Below the pieces are notes generated by a model, which was not told the origin of the DNA, did no database searches, and saw nothing but the letters and a program-made list of their open reading frames with translations. A stretch of DNA of 12,967 nt, taken from contig DEQB01000096.1 in NCBI GenBank assembly GCA_002359085.1, positions 1 through 12,967 of the forward strand. The letters run 5' to 3'. This document shows, piece after piece, positions 1-6,378 of this stretch (position 1 is its first letter; each line of letters begins with the position of its first letter). The stretch comes from Erysipelothrix sp. UBA3377. Its GTDB lineage: Bacteria > Bacillota_I > Bacilli_A > Erysipelotrichales > Erysipelotrichaceae. Both the position numbers and the translations under genes were made by a program.

Positions 1-1
1 A

Positions 2-3000
2 ACAACACCACTTACCAATTGGAAAAAAGACTTAACCCTTACCCTAAGTGATTCTAAAGGGATTTCCTTGATGGGTGTACGTGTTGGACAAATGACTGAT
101 AACGAACTCCTTGAAGCAGCTAAAGATGCACTCGAATTGAGTAGAACTTCAGGTATCGCAAGCAATCTAAATTTAATAACAACAACAAAAGGTGGTGTCT
201 CTGTATCATGGTCATCCAGTAACACAGATGTCATCTCAAATACAGGCGTTGTCACTCGACAAGATGATGTTGTGAACTTAACTTTAAGTGCAACATTAAC
301 TTATGGTGATCTAACGACAACAAAGAGTTTCGAAGTTTCAACAGCGCCTATCGATATTATGGATTATCTATTGTTTGATTTTGAAGATAACTTAGATGAA
401 AAGCTTTTTGATGCTGGCAGTGGTACCATTGTTGGCCCACAATTTAGTGAGGGTGGCAGTGCTAATTATCGCGATGGATTTGTTGTTAAAGATGGTGTGT
501 TAGGAAAAGCATTCTATTTTGATGGTAATACAGGTATCAAACTACCAGATAATCTCATTAATAGTTATGAATATAGTATTTCATTTTGGATTAATCCAGA
601 GCAATTGACGGTTCATACAACGGCATTTTATGGAGCCATCAATCCTGAAAATTGGATGAGTATTCTTCCTTATGGATGGGATAACAATGCCCTTGTTTGG
701 TCAAATAGTAATGGTGCATGGTTTGATGGTGTTTCAGGAGTGCCACTCTCAATTGGAGAATGGGTTCATTATACTATAACCGTAGATAATGGCTTGATGA
801 ATTTCTATCTTAATGGTGATTTAGTGGGATCAAAAGCAGGTTTGGCTGATTTATTTACAGAAGCAAACGATTCAATCTTTTCATTAGGAGTGAACTACTT
901 CGAAGACCCAGCCTACAAGGGTCTTATGGATGATTTAAGGATACATACAGACCGGGCTATCTCTTCAGTAGAGGTTAAAAATTACTATGATTCGGTCCTT
1001 GAAGCACGAAGTCCTGAAATGATTGCACAATCAATCTTTGATTCAATTAATTTTGATGATGTTGTAACATCTGATCTAACACTTCCAACAACAGGTTCAA
1101 TGGATTCAACTATTTCCTGGGAAACAAGTCATGATGTTTATATTACTGATCAAGGTATTGTGACCCGTCCTGCATTGGGTGAAGAGGATGTCAGTGTAAC
1201 ACTCACTGCAACCCTATCTCTAGCAGGAGAAACATTCACACGTGATTATGTCTTGATTGTTAAAGCAGTCCCAAAAACTGCAACCTATTTTGAATATGGG
1301 TTTGATGGAAACTTGAATGAGAAAAATGACACATCATTCAATGCAACAACTACAGAAGATCGCTTGCATTTGCCAGGTGGTAATGAAATTTATCAAGAAG
1401 GAATTATTGGTGATGCATTCTATTTTGATGGATCAACCGGTATTCGTTTACCAAATGATATGATTACAAGCAATGAGTATACAGTCTCATTTTGGATCAA
1501 TGCTGAAACATTGGAAAATAATACACCAGGTTTCTTCGGTGCCAAACATTTAGAAAAATGGCTCAGCATTTTACCAGCGGGACATGATGGAAATGCGATG
1601 TCTTGGTCAGGTACAGCTTGGTATGATGCAACAAGTGGTATCAGACTCGCGACCAATAGGTGGTATCACTACGCCTTAACAGTTGATAATGGTGCCGTTC
1701 GTTTCTACCTTGACGGAGAAGAAGTATTTAGTGGCGTTGGCTTCCCTAATGTTTTTGAAGGATCTGAAATCGGTGAGTTTGGATTGGGTGTTAACTATTG
1801 GGATACACCTTTCAAAGGAATGATCGATGAATTGATTGTATACACTCAAGAAGCTCAAAGTGAAGCAGCAATAAAAGCATATTATGAAGATATCATGAGT
1901 GCATTTACGCCTGAAGCCATTGCTGAACAGATTTTTGCAGGGATAAGACTGCCTGAAACAGCGATTGAAAATATTAACCTTCCAACAAGTATCAATGATG
2001 TGGATGTAACATGGAAGTCAAGTAATCCTCATATCATAGCTGATACAGGTCAAGTCACACGACCCAACCCAGGTATGCCTGATGTTGATGTTCGCTTAAG
2101 CGCAACAATCACAATTGAAGGTGAAACCTTTACCCATGATTATGTGGTGAAAATTATTGCCTTACCATCGCTTGACGCGGGTGTTCACTATTCATTTGAA
2201 GATTCATTAGCACCTAATGATAAACCTAACTTAAAAGGTTCAGTCATTGGGAATGTTATTGGCGCAAGTGGTGGCAGTGTTAGTTATCGTCAAGGAATCA
2301 GTGGACAAGCAGTTTACTTAGATGGCGAAAGTGGTATCGCTCTACCGGACAATCTAATTACTGGTTCACGGTATAGTGTTTCAATGTGGATTAATCCGGA
2401 GGTCGTTACAAACTTCACTCCAACCTTCTTTGGAGCAAGCGCAACTGATAGTTGGGTGAGCTTATTGATGGGGGGTCATGACCCTCATAATTCAGCCATG
2501 ATATGGTCTGGAGAAGCATGGTATGATGGAATTTCTAATAAATTGATACCAGCAAATGCGTGGACACATTTAGCCTTTACGGTGAATGATGGTACTGTGA
2601 TACTCTACCTTGATGGACAACAAGTCCATAGGGGAACAGGTTTCCCAGATGTATTCAGTGTTGAAGATGCAATTAACAAATTCGCATTGGGTGTGAACTA
2701 CTGGGATACACCGTTCAAAGGAATGATGGACGAATTAATCATCATGCCTGAAGATGTCTTAAGTGCCACTGATATTAACAAACATAGAAATGAAATATTA
2801 AGTCAACTAACACCAGAAAAATTAGCAGAACAGTTCTTCAATTCATTGGTGTTTGGTGACAATGGGGTTGTGAGTGAAGACTTAAACTTCCCAACAACAG
2901 GGGATCGTGGTGCTCAGATTACTTGGAAATCATCGAATGAAAAATATATAACCAATAAAGGTGTGGTAACACGTCCTGAAACTAAAGATGGTGACAAGGT

Positions 3001-5155
3001 TGTTAAGTTAACTGTTACCTTTACTTTAGAAGGTGAATCATTTAAACATACAATGGATATTACAGTTAAAGCGAAAGCGGCTGCTGTTGATTCAGTGTAT
3101 TATGATTTTAATTTATCACTTGAAGAAGCAACAAAAGACAGTGCATTACTTGGTAAAACAACGACTTCTAATTTGGGTGTCTTAGGGGGCACTGCACGTT
3201 ATCGTGAAGGAAAAGTTAACCAAGGATTGTACTTGGATGGAACGTATGGTGTGCGCTTGCCAGATGGCTTGATTAGAGGCAATACCTATAGTGTTTCCAT
3301 GTGGTTGAAACCTGAAGTTATGAGTGACTTTAGTACGACATTCTTTGGTGCAAAAAATAATGATTCATGGATTAGCTTTACCCCACAAGGTGTGGGATCA
3401 CAAGCGGTCTTATGGTCTGGTACCAATTGGTATGATGGTTTAACCAATTATGTTATGACAGCTGGTATGTGGACACATGTTGCCTTTACAGTTGATAATG
3501 GTAAAGTTCGTGTTTATATTAATGGTGATTTGATGCATACTGGATCAAACTTCCCTTCAATCTTTAGTAAAGATGTGGATGCGGCTTTTGGTTTGGGTGT
3601 TAACTATTGGGATACACCTTATAAAGGTATCATTGATGAATTACAAGTGCATACAAATCGTGTTATGAGCGCAAAAGACATTCTTGCCTATTATGATTCA
3701 ACAGTGGGTGATGATCGTTTTGTAAGAAATATTAATAAAGTATTGGAATTGCCTTTTGAAAATTCATTGGGTGCTGCTACTGTAACAGGAGATCGTCTGG
3801 ATACCTATGGTGGTTCAGTATCCTATCGTGAAGGTGTCGTAGGACAAGCTGTATACTTAGATGGTAATTCTGGAATTAAACTACCCAATGGATTCTTAAC
3901 CAGCAGTCGTTATAGTTTCCAAATGTGGGTTAACCCTGAAACTGTGACCGCGTATACACCGACATTCTTTGGTGGTAGTGCGATGTCTAGTTGGGTAAAC
4001 TTACCGGTAAGTGGTGTTAATGGACGTACAATGTTCTGGTCTGGTGAAAACTGGTATGATGCGTTGAGTTCAAAAACAATTCCATCGGGTCGTTGGTCTC
4101 ACTTGGCCGTTTCAGTTGACAATGGTAGTGTTAGACTTTATATCGATGGTGAATTGGAGTTCAGTGGTACTGATTTCCCAGATATCTTTAACAGTCCAAA
4201 TAGCTTTGCGGCATTGGGTGTTAACTACTGGGATACAGCATTCAACGGTATGATTGATGAGTTTAAACTTTATAACAATACAACTTTATCTTCAGATGCG
4301 ATTAAGTCTTACTATGAAGAGACGGCACCGGATCAAGATGAGTTTGAAAGAAATCAAGAGAAGACACATATCTTTAAGTTTGAGGATAATTTCGTAGATG
4401 ATATGGATGAAACACTCGAGGGTTATGTGGTTGGATCCTTAATTACTGAAGAAGATGCTGGAAGTATCTCATTTGTGGAAGGGCAAGATGGCCAAGCTGC
4501 TTACTTTGATGGTACATCAGGTATTCGTTTACCAGATGAGTTAATCACCAGTGAGAATTACTCAGTAGCACTTTGGGTGAATCCGGAAACAATCTCTACG
4601 CATTCAACAACATTCTTTGGTTCTCAAACAGCCGCAAGTTGGCTCAGTGTTGTGGTAGAAAGTGGCGAGTTTACAGAAGGTAATACAGTTGTTTGGTCTG
4701 GTGAAAACTGGTTCGATGGTGACTTGGGATCCCAAATTCCAGTAGATACATGGAGTCATATCGCATTTACAGTTAATGAAGGTGTGATGACTGCCTACCT
4801 CAACGGTGAACAAGTCTTTGAAGGTGATGAATTCCCAGATATCTTTGTTCAAGAGGAATCTATCTTCGCGTTGGGTGTTAACTATTGGGATACGCCGTTT
4901 AATGGTATGATCGATGAGGTTATGGTCTTTGATTCTCGCGTATTGAGTGCAGAAGAAGTTGGCAATATTGTTGAAGGTAAATTCGACTTTGATGCTGAAC
5001 CTGTACCTGATGTGGGTCAAGAAGTTGTTGAAGAAGTTGAAACAACCAGTACAATCCATCCAGCAGTAATTGTTGGGGTTGGTGTTGCAGCGGTTGCAGC
5101 AGCAGGATACGGAATCTTTGAGATGATTAAACGTAAAAAAGAGTTGAATATTTAA
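2..5155 (+). CDS. Giant multi-LamG/Ig-like membrane-anchored surface protein, 5'-truncated by the window edge
   Basis: The frame is open from base 2. The first possible internal start (TTG at 68, then ATG at 71) has no convincing ribosome site and no signal peptide follows it, so the true start lies upstream. Residues here are numbered from the TTG at 68. Visible architecture: Ig-like module of the atrophied bacterial Ig type (about 10-95); LamG1 (99-312); Ig-like (315-402); LamG2 (406-613); Ig-like (614-702); LamG3 (705-911); Ig-like (915-1005); then LamG4 (1008-1217), LamG5 (1225-1418) and LamG6 (1433-1636) joined by short linkers; acidic linker; membrane helix (1666-1686); Lys/Arg-rich tail. 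Ig-like units start with a TPE-type helix and carry a WxSSN...G.VTRP signature. Each LamG carries FDG..GI.LP, FW/MWINPE and LGVNYWDTPFKGMIDE-like motifs, the last degenerate in LamG1. LamG jelly rolls usually bind glycans. No catalytic domain is visible, but a glycoside hydrolase could precede. There is no LPXTG motif. Domain calls come from motif recognition; arabinan binding is inferred from the ara neighbours. Confidence 0.88.
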   Translation, partial: TTPLTNWKKDLTLTLSDSKGISLMGVRVGQMTDNELLEAAKDALELSRTSGIASNLNLITTTKGGVSVSWSSSNTDVISNTGVVTRQDDVVNLTLSATLTYGDLTTTKSFEVSTAPIDIMDYLLFDFEDNLDEKLFDAGSGTIVGPQFSEGGSANYRDGFVVKDGVLGKAFYFDGNTGIKLPDNLINSYEYSISFWINPEQLTVHTTAFYGAINPENWMSILPYGWDNNALVWSNSNGAWFDGVSGVPLSIGEWVHYTITVDNGLMNFYLNGDLVGSKAGLADLFTEANDSIFSLGVNYFEDPAYKGLMDDLRIHTDRAISSVEVKNYYDSVLEARSPEMIAQSIFDSINFDDVVTSDLTLPTTGSMDSTISWETSHDVYITDQGIVTRPALGEEDVSVTLTATLSLAGETFTRDYVLIVKAVPKTATYFEYGFDGNLNEKNDTSFNATTTEDRLHLPGGNEIYQEGIIGDAFYFDGSTGIRLPNDMITSNEYTVSFWINAETLENNTPGFFGAKHLEKWLSILPAGHDGNAMSWSGTAWYDATSGIRLATNRWYHYALTVDNGAVRFYLDGEEVFSGVGFPNVFEGSEIGEFGLGVNYWDTPFKGMIDELIVYTQEAQSEAAIKAYYEDIMSAFTPEAIAEQIFAGIRLPETAIENINLPTSINDVDVTWKSSNPHIIADTGQVTRPNPGMPDVDVRLSATITIEGETFTHDYVVKIIALPSLDAGVHYSFEDSLAPNDKPNLKGSVIGNVIGASGGSVSYRQGISGQAVYLDGESGIALPDNLITGSRYSVSMWINPEVVTNFTPTFFGASATDSWVSLLMGGHDPHNSAMIWSGEAWYDGISNKLIPANAWTHLAFTVNDGTVILYLDGQQVHRGTGFPDVFSVEDAINKFALGVNYWDTPFKGMMDELIIMPEDVLSATDINKHRNEILSQLTPEKLAEQFFNSLVFGDNGVVSEDLNFPTTGDRGAQITWKSSNEKYITNKGVVTRPETKDGDKVVKLTVTFTLEGESFKHTMDITVKAKAAAVDSVYYDFNLSLEEATKDSALLGKTTTSNLGVLGGTARYREGKVNQGLYLDGTYGVRLPDGLIRGNTYSVSMWLKPEVMSDFSTTFFGAKNNDSWISFTPQGVGSQAVLWSGTNWYDGLTNYVMTAGMWTHVAFTVDNGKVRVYINGDLMHTGSNFPSIFSKDVDAAFGLGVNYWDTPYKGIIDELQVHTNRVMSAKDILAYYDSTVGDDRFVRNINKVLELPFENSLGAATVTGDRLDTYGGSVSYREGVVGQAVYLDGNSGIKLPNGFLTSSRYSFQMWVNPETVTAYTPTFFGGSAMSSWVNLPVSGVNGRTMFWSGENWYDALSSKTIPSGRWSHLAVSVDNGSVRLYIDGELEFSGTDFPDIFNSPNSFAALGVNYWDTAFNGMIDEFKLYNNTTLSSDAIKSYYEETAPDQDEFERNQEKTHIFKFEDNFVDDMDETLEGYVVGSLITEEDAGSISFVEGQDGQAAYFDGTSGIRLPDELITSENYSVALWVNPETISTHSTTFFGSQTAASWLSVVVESGEFTEGNTVVWSGENWFDGDLGSQIPVDTWSHIAFTVNEGVMTAYLNGEQVFEGDEFPDIFVQEESIFALGVNYWDTPFNGMIDEVMVFDSRVLSAEEVGNIVEGKFDFDAEPVPDVGQEVVEEVETTSTIHPAVIVGVGVAAVAAAGYGIFEMIKRKKELNI
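1784..4893 (+). repeat. Near-identical DNA blocks within the LamG repeats
   Basis: The block encoding LGVNYWDT recurs at about 1784, 2687, 3593, 4214 and 4871 in the large gene and again at 5928 in the small LamG gene. A degenerate copy lies in LamG1 near 888. Copies at 1784, 3593 and 4871 are identical at DNA level over at least 23 bases, and those at 1784 and 3593 over 27. Matching of synonymous positions suggests recent duplication or gene conversion between LamG units and offers sites for repeat gain or loss. Confidence 0.7.
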
Positions 5156-5162
5156 ATTTAAG

Positions 5163-5193
5163 AAAGGGATTGTACGGTGTGCAATCCTTTTTT
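5163..5193 (+). terminator. Intrinsic terminator after the large LamG gene
   Basis: The hairpin arms are GGATTGTAC (5167-5175) and GTGCAATCC (5179-5187), with one G-U pair and a 3-base loop. The stem is extended at its base by an A-rich/T-rich pairing, and a run of six T follows (5188-5193). It sits 8 bases after the stop codon, so it should separate the large LamG gene from the next transcript. Confidence 0.85.
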
Positions 5194-5197
5194 AAAA

Positions 5198-5213
5198 TAA
5201 TGTACGTACAATT
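5198..5213 (+). promoter_or_regulatory. AraR-like operator, distal box of the small LamG gene
   Basis: The core TGTACGTACA (5201-5210) is a perfect palindrome and closely matches the Bacillus AraR operator consensus ATTTGTACGTACAAAT. Its centre is 39 bp upstream of the centre of a second box inside the promoter. Paired boxes spaced about four helical turns apart are the known arrangement for cooperative AraR binding in Bacillus subtilis. An araR gene lies in this window. Confidence 0.8.
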
Positions 5214-5233
5214 GATGTTTTATTCAAAAAATA

Positions 5234-5262
5234 TTGACTTGTACGCACAAATGAAATAGAAT
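5234..5262 (+). promoter_or_regulatory. Sigma-A-type promoter of the small LamG gene
   Basis: The -35 element TTGACT (5234-5239) and the -10 element TAGAAT (5257-5262) are separated by exactly 17 bases. Each differs from the sigma-A consensus by one base. The predicted transcription start is near 5269, about 23 bases before the ATG. The spacer holds an AraR-like box and the start overlaps a cre site, so a strong promoter is probably held under double repression. Confidence 0.82.
5237..5252 (+). promoter_or_regulatory. AraR-like operator, proximal box of the small LamG gene
   Basis: ACTTGTACGCACAAAT is an imperfect palindrome that differs from the Bacillus AraR consensus at only a few positions. 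It lies across the end of the -35 element and the promoter spacer, where bound repressor would block RNA polymerase. Confidence 0.8.
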
Positions 5263-5266
5263 ATAG

Positions 5267-5281
5267 ATGAAATCGTTTACA
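5267..5281 (+). promoter_or_regulatory. cre site (CcpA-type carbon catabolite repression)
   Basis: ATGAAATCGTTTACA fits every position of the degenerate consensus WTGNAANCGNWNNCW, and its core also fits TGWAANCGNTNWCA. It covers the predicted transcription start and ends at the first base of the AGGAGG ribosome site. This is a classical position for CcpA roadblock or repression. CcpA itself is not in the window, so its action is inferred. Confidence 0.75.
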
Positions 5282-5291
5282 GGAGGTATAT

Positions 5292-6221
5292 ATGAAAACG
5301 AGAAATACAAAGAAAGCGTTCGTTGGAAAACTATTGGCGTTGTCAATTGCTTTATTATTGGCAGTAAATTTTAGTGGCGTTTCAAATGTTAATGCTGAAG
5401 GCAAGACACATGTCTTTAAATTTGAAGAAAATCTTACAGATGAAGTCAATGGGGGTACAGGTACAGTTACTGGTGGCACCATGAGTGCAGCAGCTGAAGG
5501 TGATGTAACATATGTTGATGGTAAAAATGGAAAAGCAGTCCACTTTGATGGAACTCTTGGTGTTGCTTTACCCAATGATGTGATCACAAGCAGTGCTTAT
5601 ACAGTATCAGTTTGGATCAATCCAGAAGTGACTACAGATCATACACCGATTCTTTTTGCAGCAGTTTCAGGAGAGCAATTTGTGAGCTTTGTTGCGAAGA
5701 GCTGGAATGGTACCGCAATGGTTTGGTCAAACAACCAAGACAACTGGTTTGATGGTGATACAGGCTTTGTTACACCTGCAGGTGAATGGACACACTTGGC
5801 TTATACAGTAGACAACGGTGATGTTAAAGTTTATGTTAATGGTGAACTTTCTTCAGAAGGTGTTCTTACTGCATCAGGTGAACCTTTGGCTGACTTCTTT
5901 ACAGATTCAGACTCACGTGCATTCGCATTGGGTGTTAACTACTGGGATACACCTTACAATGGTTTAATCGATGAACTTGTTATTATTGATGGTGAAGCTA
6001 AATCAGCTGAAGAAATCATTTCAATTTCTGAAGGCAATTATGACTTACCAGAAGGTTCAGAACCAGATACAGACGTGGATACAGACGTTGATACAGATAC
6101 AGATGTAGATACAGATGTTGAAGCAGATACTACAGCAGATAACACAATGTTATATGTTGCAGGTGGTATTGCAGTTGTAGCAGTTATCGCAATTATCGTT
6201 TATTCAAAACGTAAAAAATAG
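5292..6221 (+). CDS. Small secreted, membrane-anchored single-LamG surface protein
   Basis: The protein has 309 residues. A Sec signal peptide occupies residues 1-35 (Lys/Arg-rich start, hydrophobic core LLALSIALLLAV, likely cleavage after VNA). One LamG jelly roll follows (39-245) with the family motifs HFDG, VWINPE, WFDG and LGVNYWDTPYNGLIDEL. Then come an Asp/Thr/Val repeat linker (259-276), a membrane helix (about 286-304) and a KRKK tail. No LPXTG motif or catalytic residues are recognised. The LamG region, linker and tail most resemble the last module of the large protein upstream, including the opening KTHxFKFE and the SAEE...EG ending. The start has AGGAGG five bases upstream (5281-5286). 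The gene is a single transcript between two terminators and carries two AraR-like boxes and a cre site. The likely role is binding a glycan at the outer membrane face, probably one containing arabinose. The role is inferred from regulation and fold; gene structure is secure. Confidence 0.92.
   Translation: MKTRNTKKAFVGKLLALSIALLLAVNFSGVSNVNAEGKTHVFKFEENLTDEVNGGTGTVTGGTMSAAAEGDVTYVDGKNGKAVHFDGTLGVALPNDVITSSAYTVSVWINPEVTTDHTPILFAAVSGEQFVSFVAKSWNGTAMVWSNNQDNWFDGDTGFVTPAGEWTHLAYTVDNGDVKVYVNGELSSEGVLTASGEPLADFFTDSDSRAFALGVNYWDTPYNGLIDELVIIDGEAKSAEEIISISEGNYDLPEGSEPDTDVDTDVDTDTDVDTDVEADTTADNTMLYVAGGIAVVAVIAIIVYSKRKK
6066..6119 (+). repeat. Tandem repeat encoding a DTDV-type acidic linker
   Basis: Imperfect repeats of GATACAGAYGTN encode Asp-Thr-Asp-Val units between the LamG domain and the membrane helix of the small surface protein. 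The repeat probably acts as a flexible, highly negative stalk that lifts the LamG domain off the membrane. Its length could vary between strains by replication slippage in multiples of six bases, which keep frame. Confidence 0.8.
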
Positions 6222-6246
6222 ATCGATTGATTGATTTAAATTGAAT

Positions 6247-6279
6247 AAAGGGGCTTGTACATGATGTGCAGGTCCTTTT
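6247..6279 (+). terminator. Intrinsic terminator after the small LamG gene
   Basis: A 15-bp stem (6247-6261 with 6265-6279) contains four G-U pairs and closes on a TGA loop; its 3' arm ends in TTTT. It lies 25 bases after the stop codon and resembles the terminator after the large LamG gene, sharing TTGTAC in the left arm and GTGCA in the right arm. The T tract is short, so termination may be partial and allow some read-through into araB. Confidence 0.75.
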
Positions 6280-6284
6280 AATTT

Positions 6285-6300
6285 AAATGTACGAACAATG
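6285..6300 (+). promoter_or_regulatory. AraR-like operator, distal box of araBDA
   Basis: The core TGTACGAACA (6288-6297) differs from the perfect palindrome at one position. Its centre is 40 bp upstream of the proximal box. It follows the preceding terminator at the same relative place as the distal box of the small LamG gene. Confidence 0.75.
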
Positions 6301-6321
6301 TCAAAAATAAACAAAGAATCA

Positions 6322-6349
6322 TTGACTTATACGTACAAGTTGGTATAAT
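6322..6349 (+). promoter_or_regulatory. Sigma-A-type promoter of the araBDA operon
   Basis: The -35 element TTGACT (6322-6327) and a perfect -10 TATAAT (6344-6349) are separated by 16 bases, and a TG motif at 6341-6342 makes it an extended -10. The proximal AraR-like box fills most of the spacer. Unlike the small LamG promoter, no cre site is visible near the start. Confidence 0.85.
6325..6340 (+). promoter_or_regulatory. AraR-like operator, proximal box of araBDA
   Basis: ACTTATACGTACAAGT is a 16-bp palindrome with a single mismatch and is close to the AraR consensus. It overlaps the last bases of the -35 element and occupies the promoter spacer, so binding should directly block transcription. 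Confidence 0.82.
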
Positions 6350-6378
6350 TAAAATAACAGAACAATGGGAGGTATGCA

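Noticed and set aside
4604..5059. 151-codon open frame on the minus strand within the giant LamG gene
   Set aside because: Cys/Asn/Phe-rich translation, no ribosome site, and it mirrors the repeat codon pattern of LamG6; similar shadows occur under LamG2 and LamG5.
68..5155. Taking TTG 68 or ATG 71 as the true start of the giant gene
   Set aside because: The frame stays open to the window edge, the first module would be cut, and a secreted anchored protein would lack a signal peptide.
5060..5155. LPXTG sortase sorting signal at the C-terminus of the LamG proteins
   Set aside because: Both have a helix and basic tail, but no LPXTG or close variant precedes the helix in either protein.
6066..6119. 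CRISPR-like or intergenic tandem repeat
   Set aside because: The repeat is in frame inside a coding sequence, has no spacers and encodes a plausible acidic linker.
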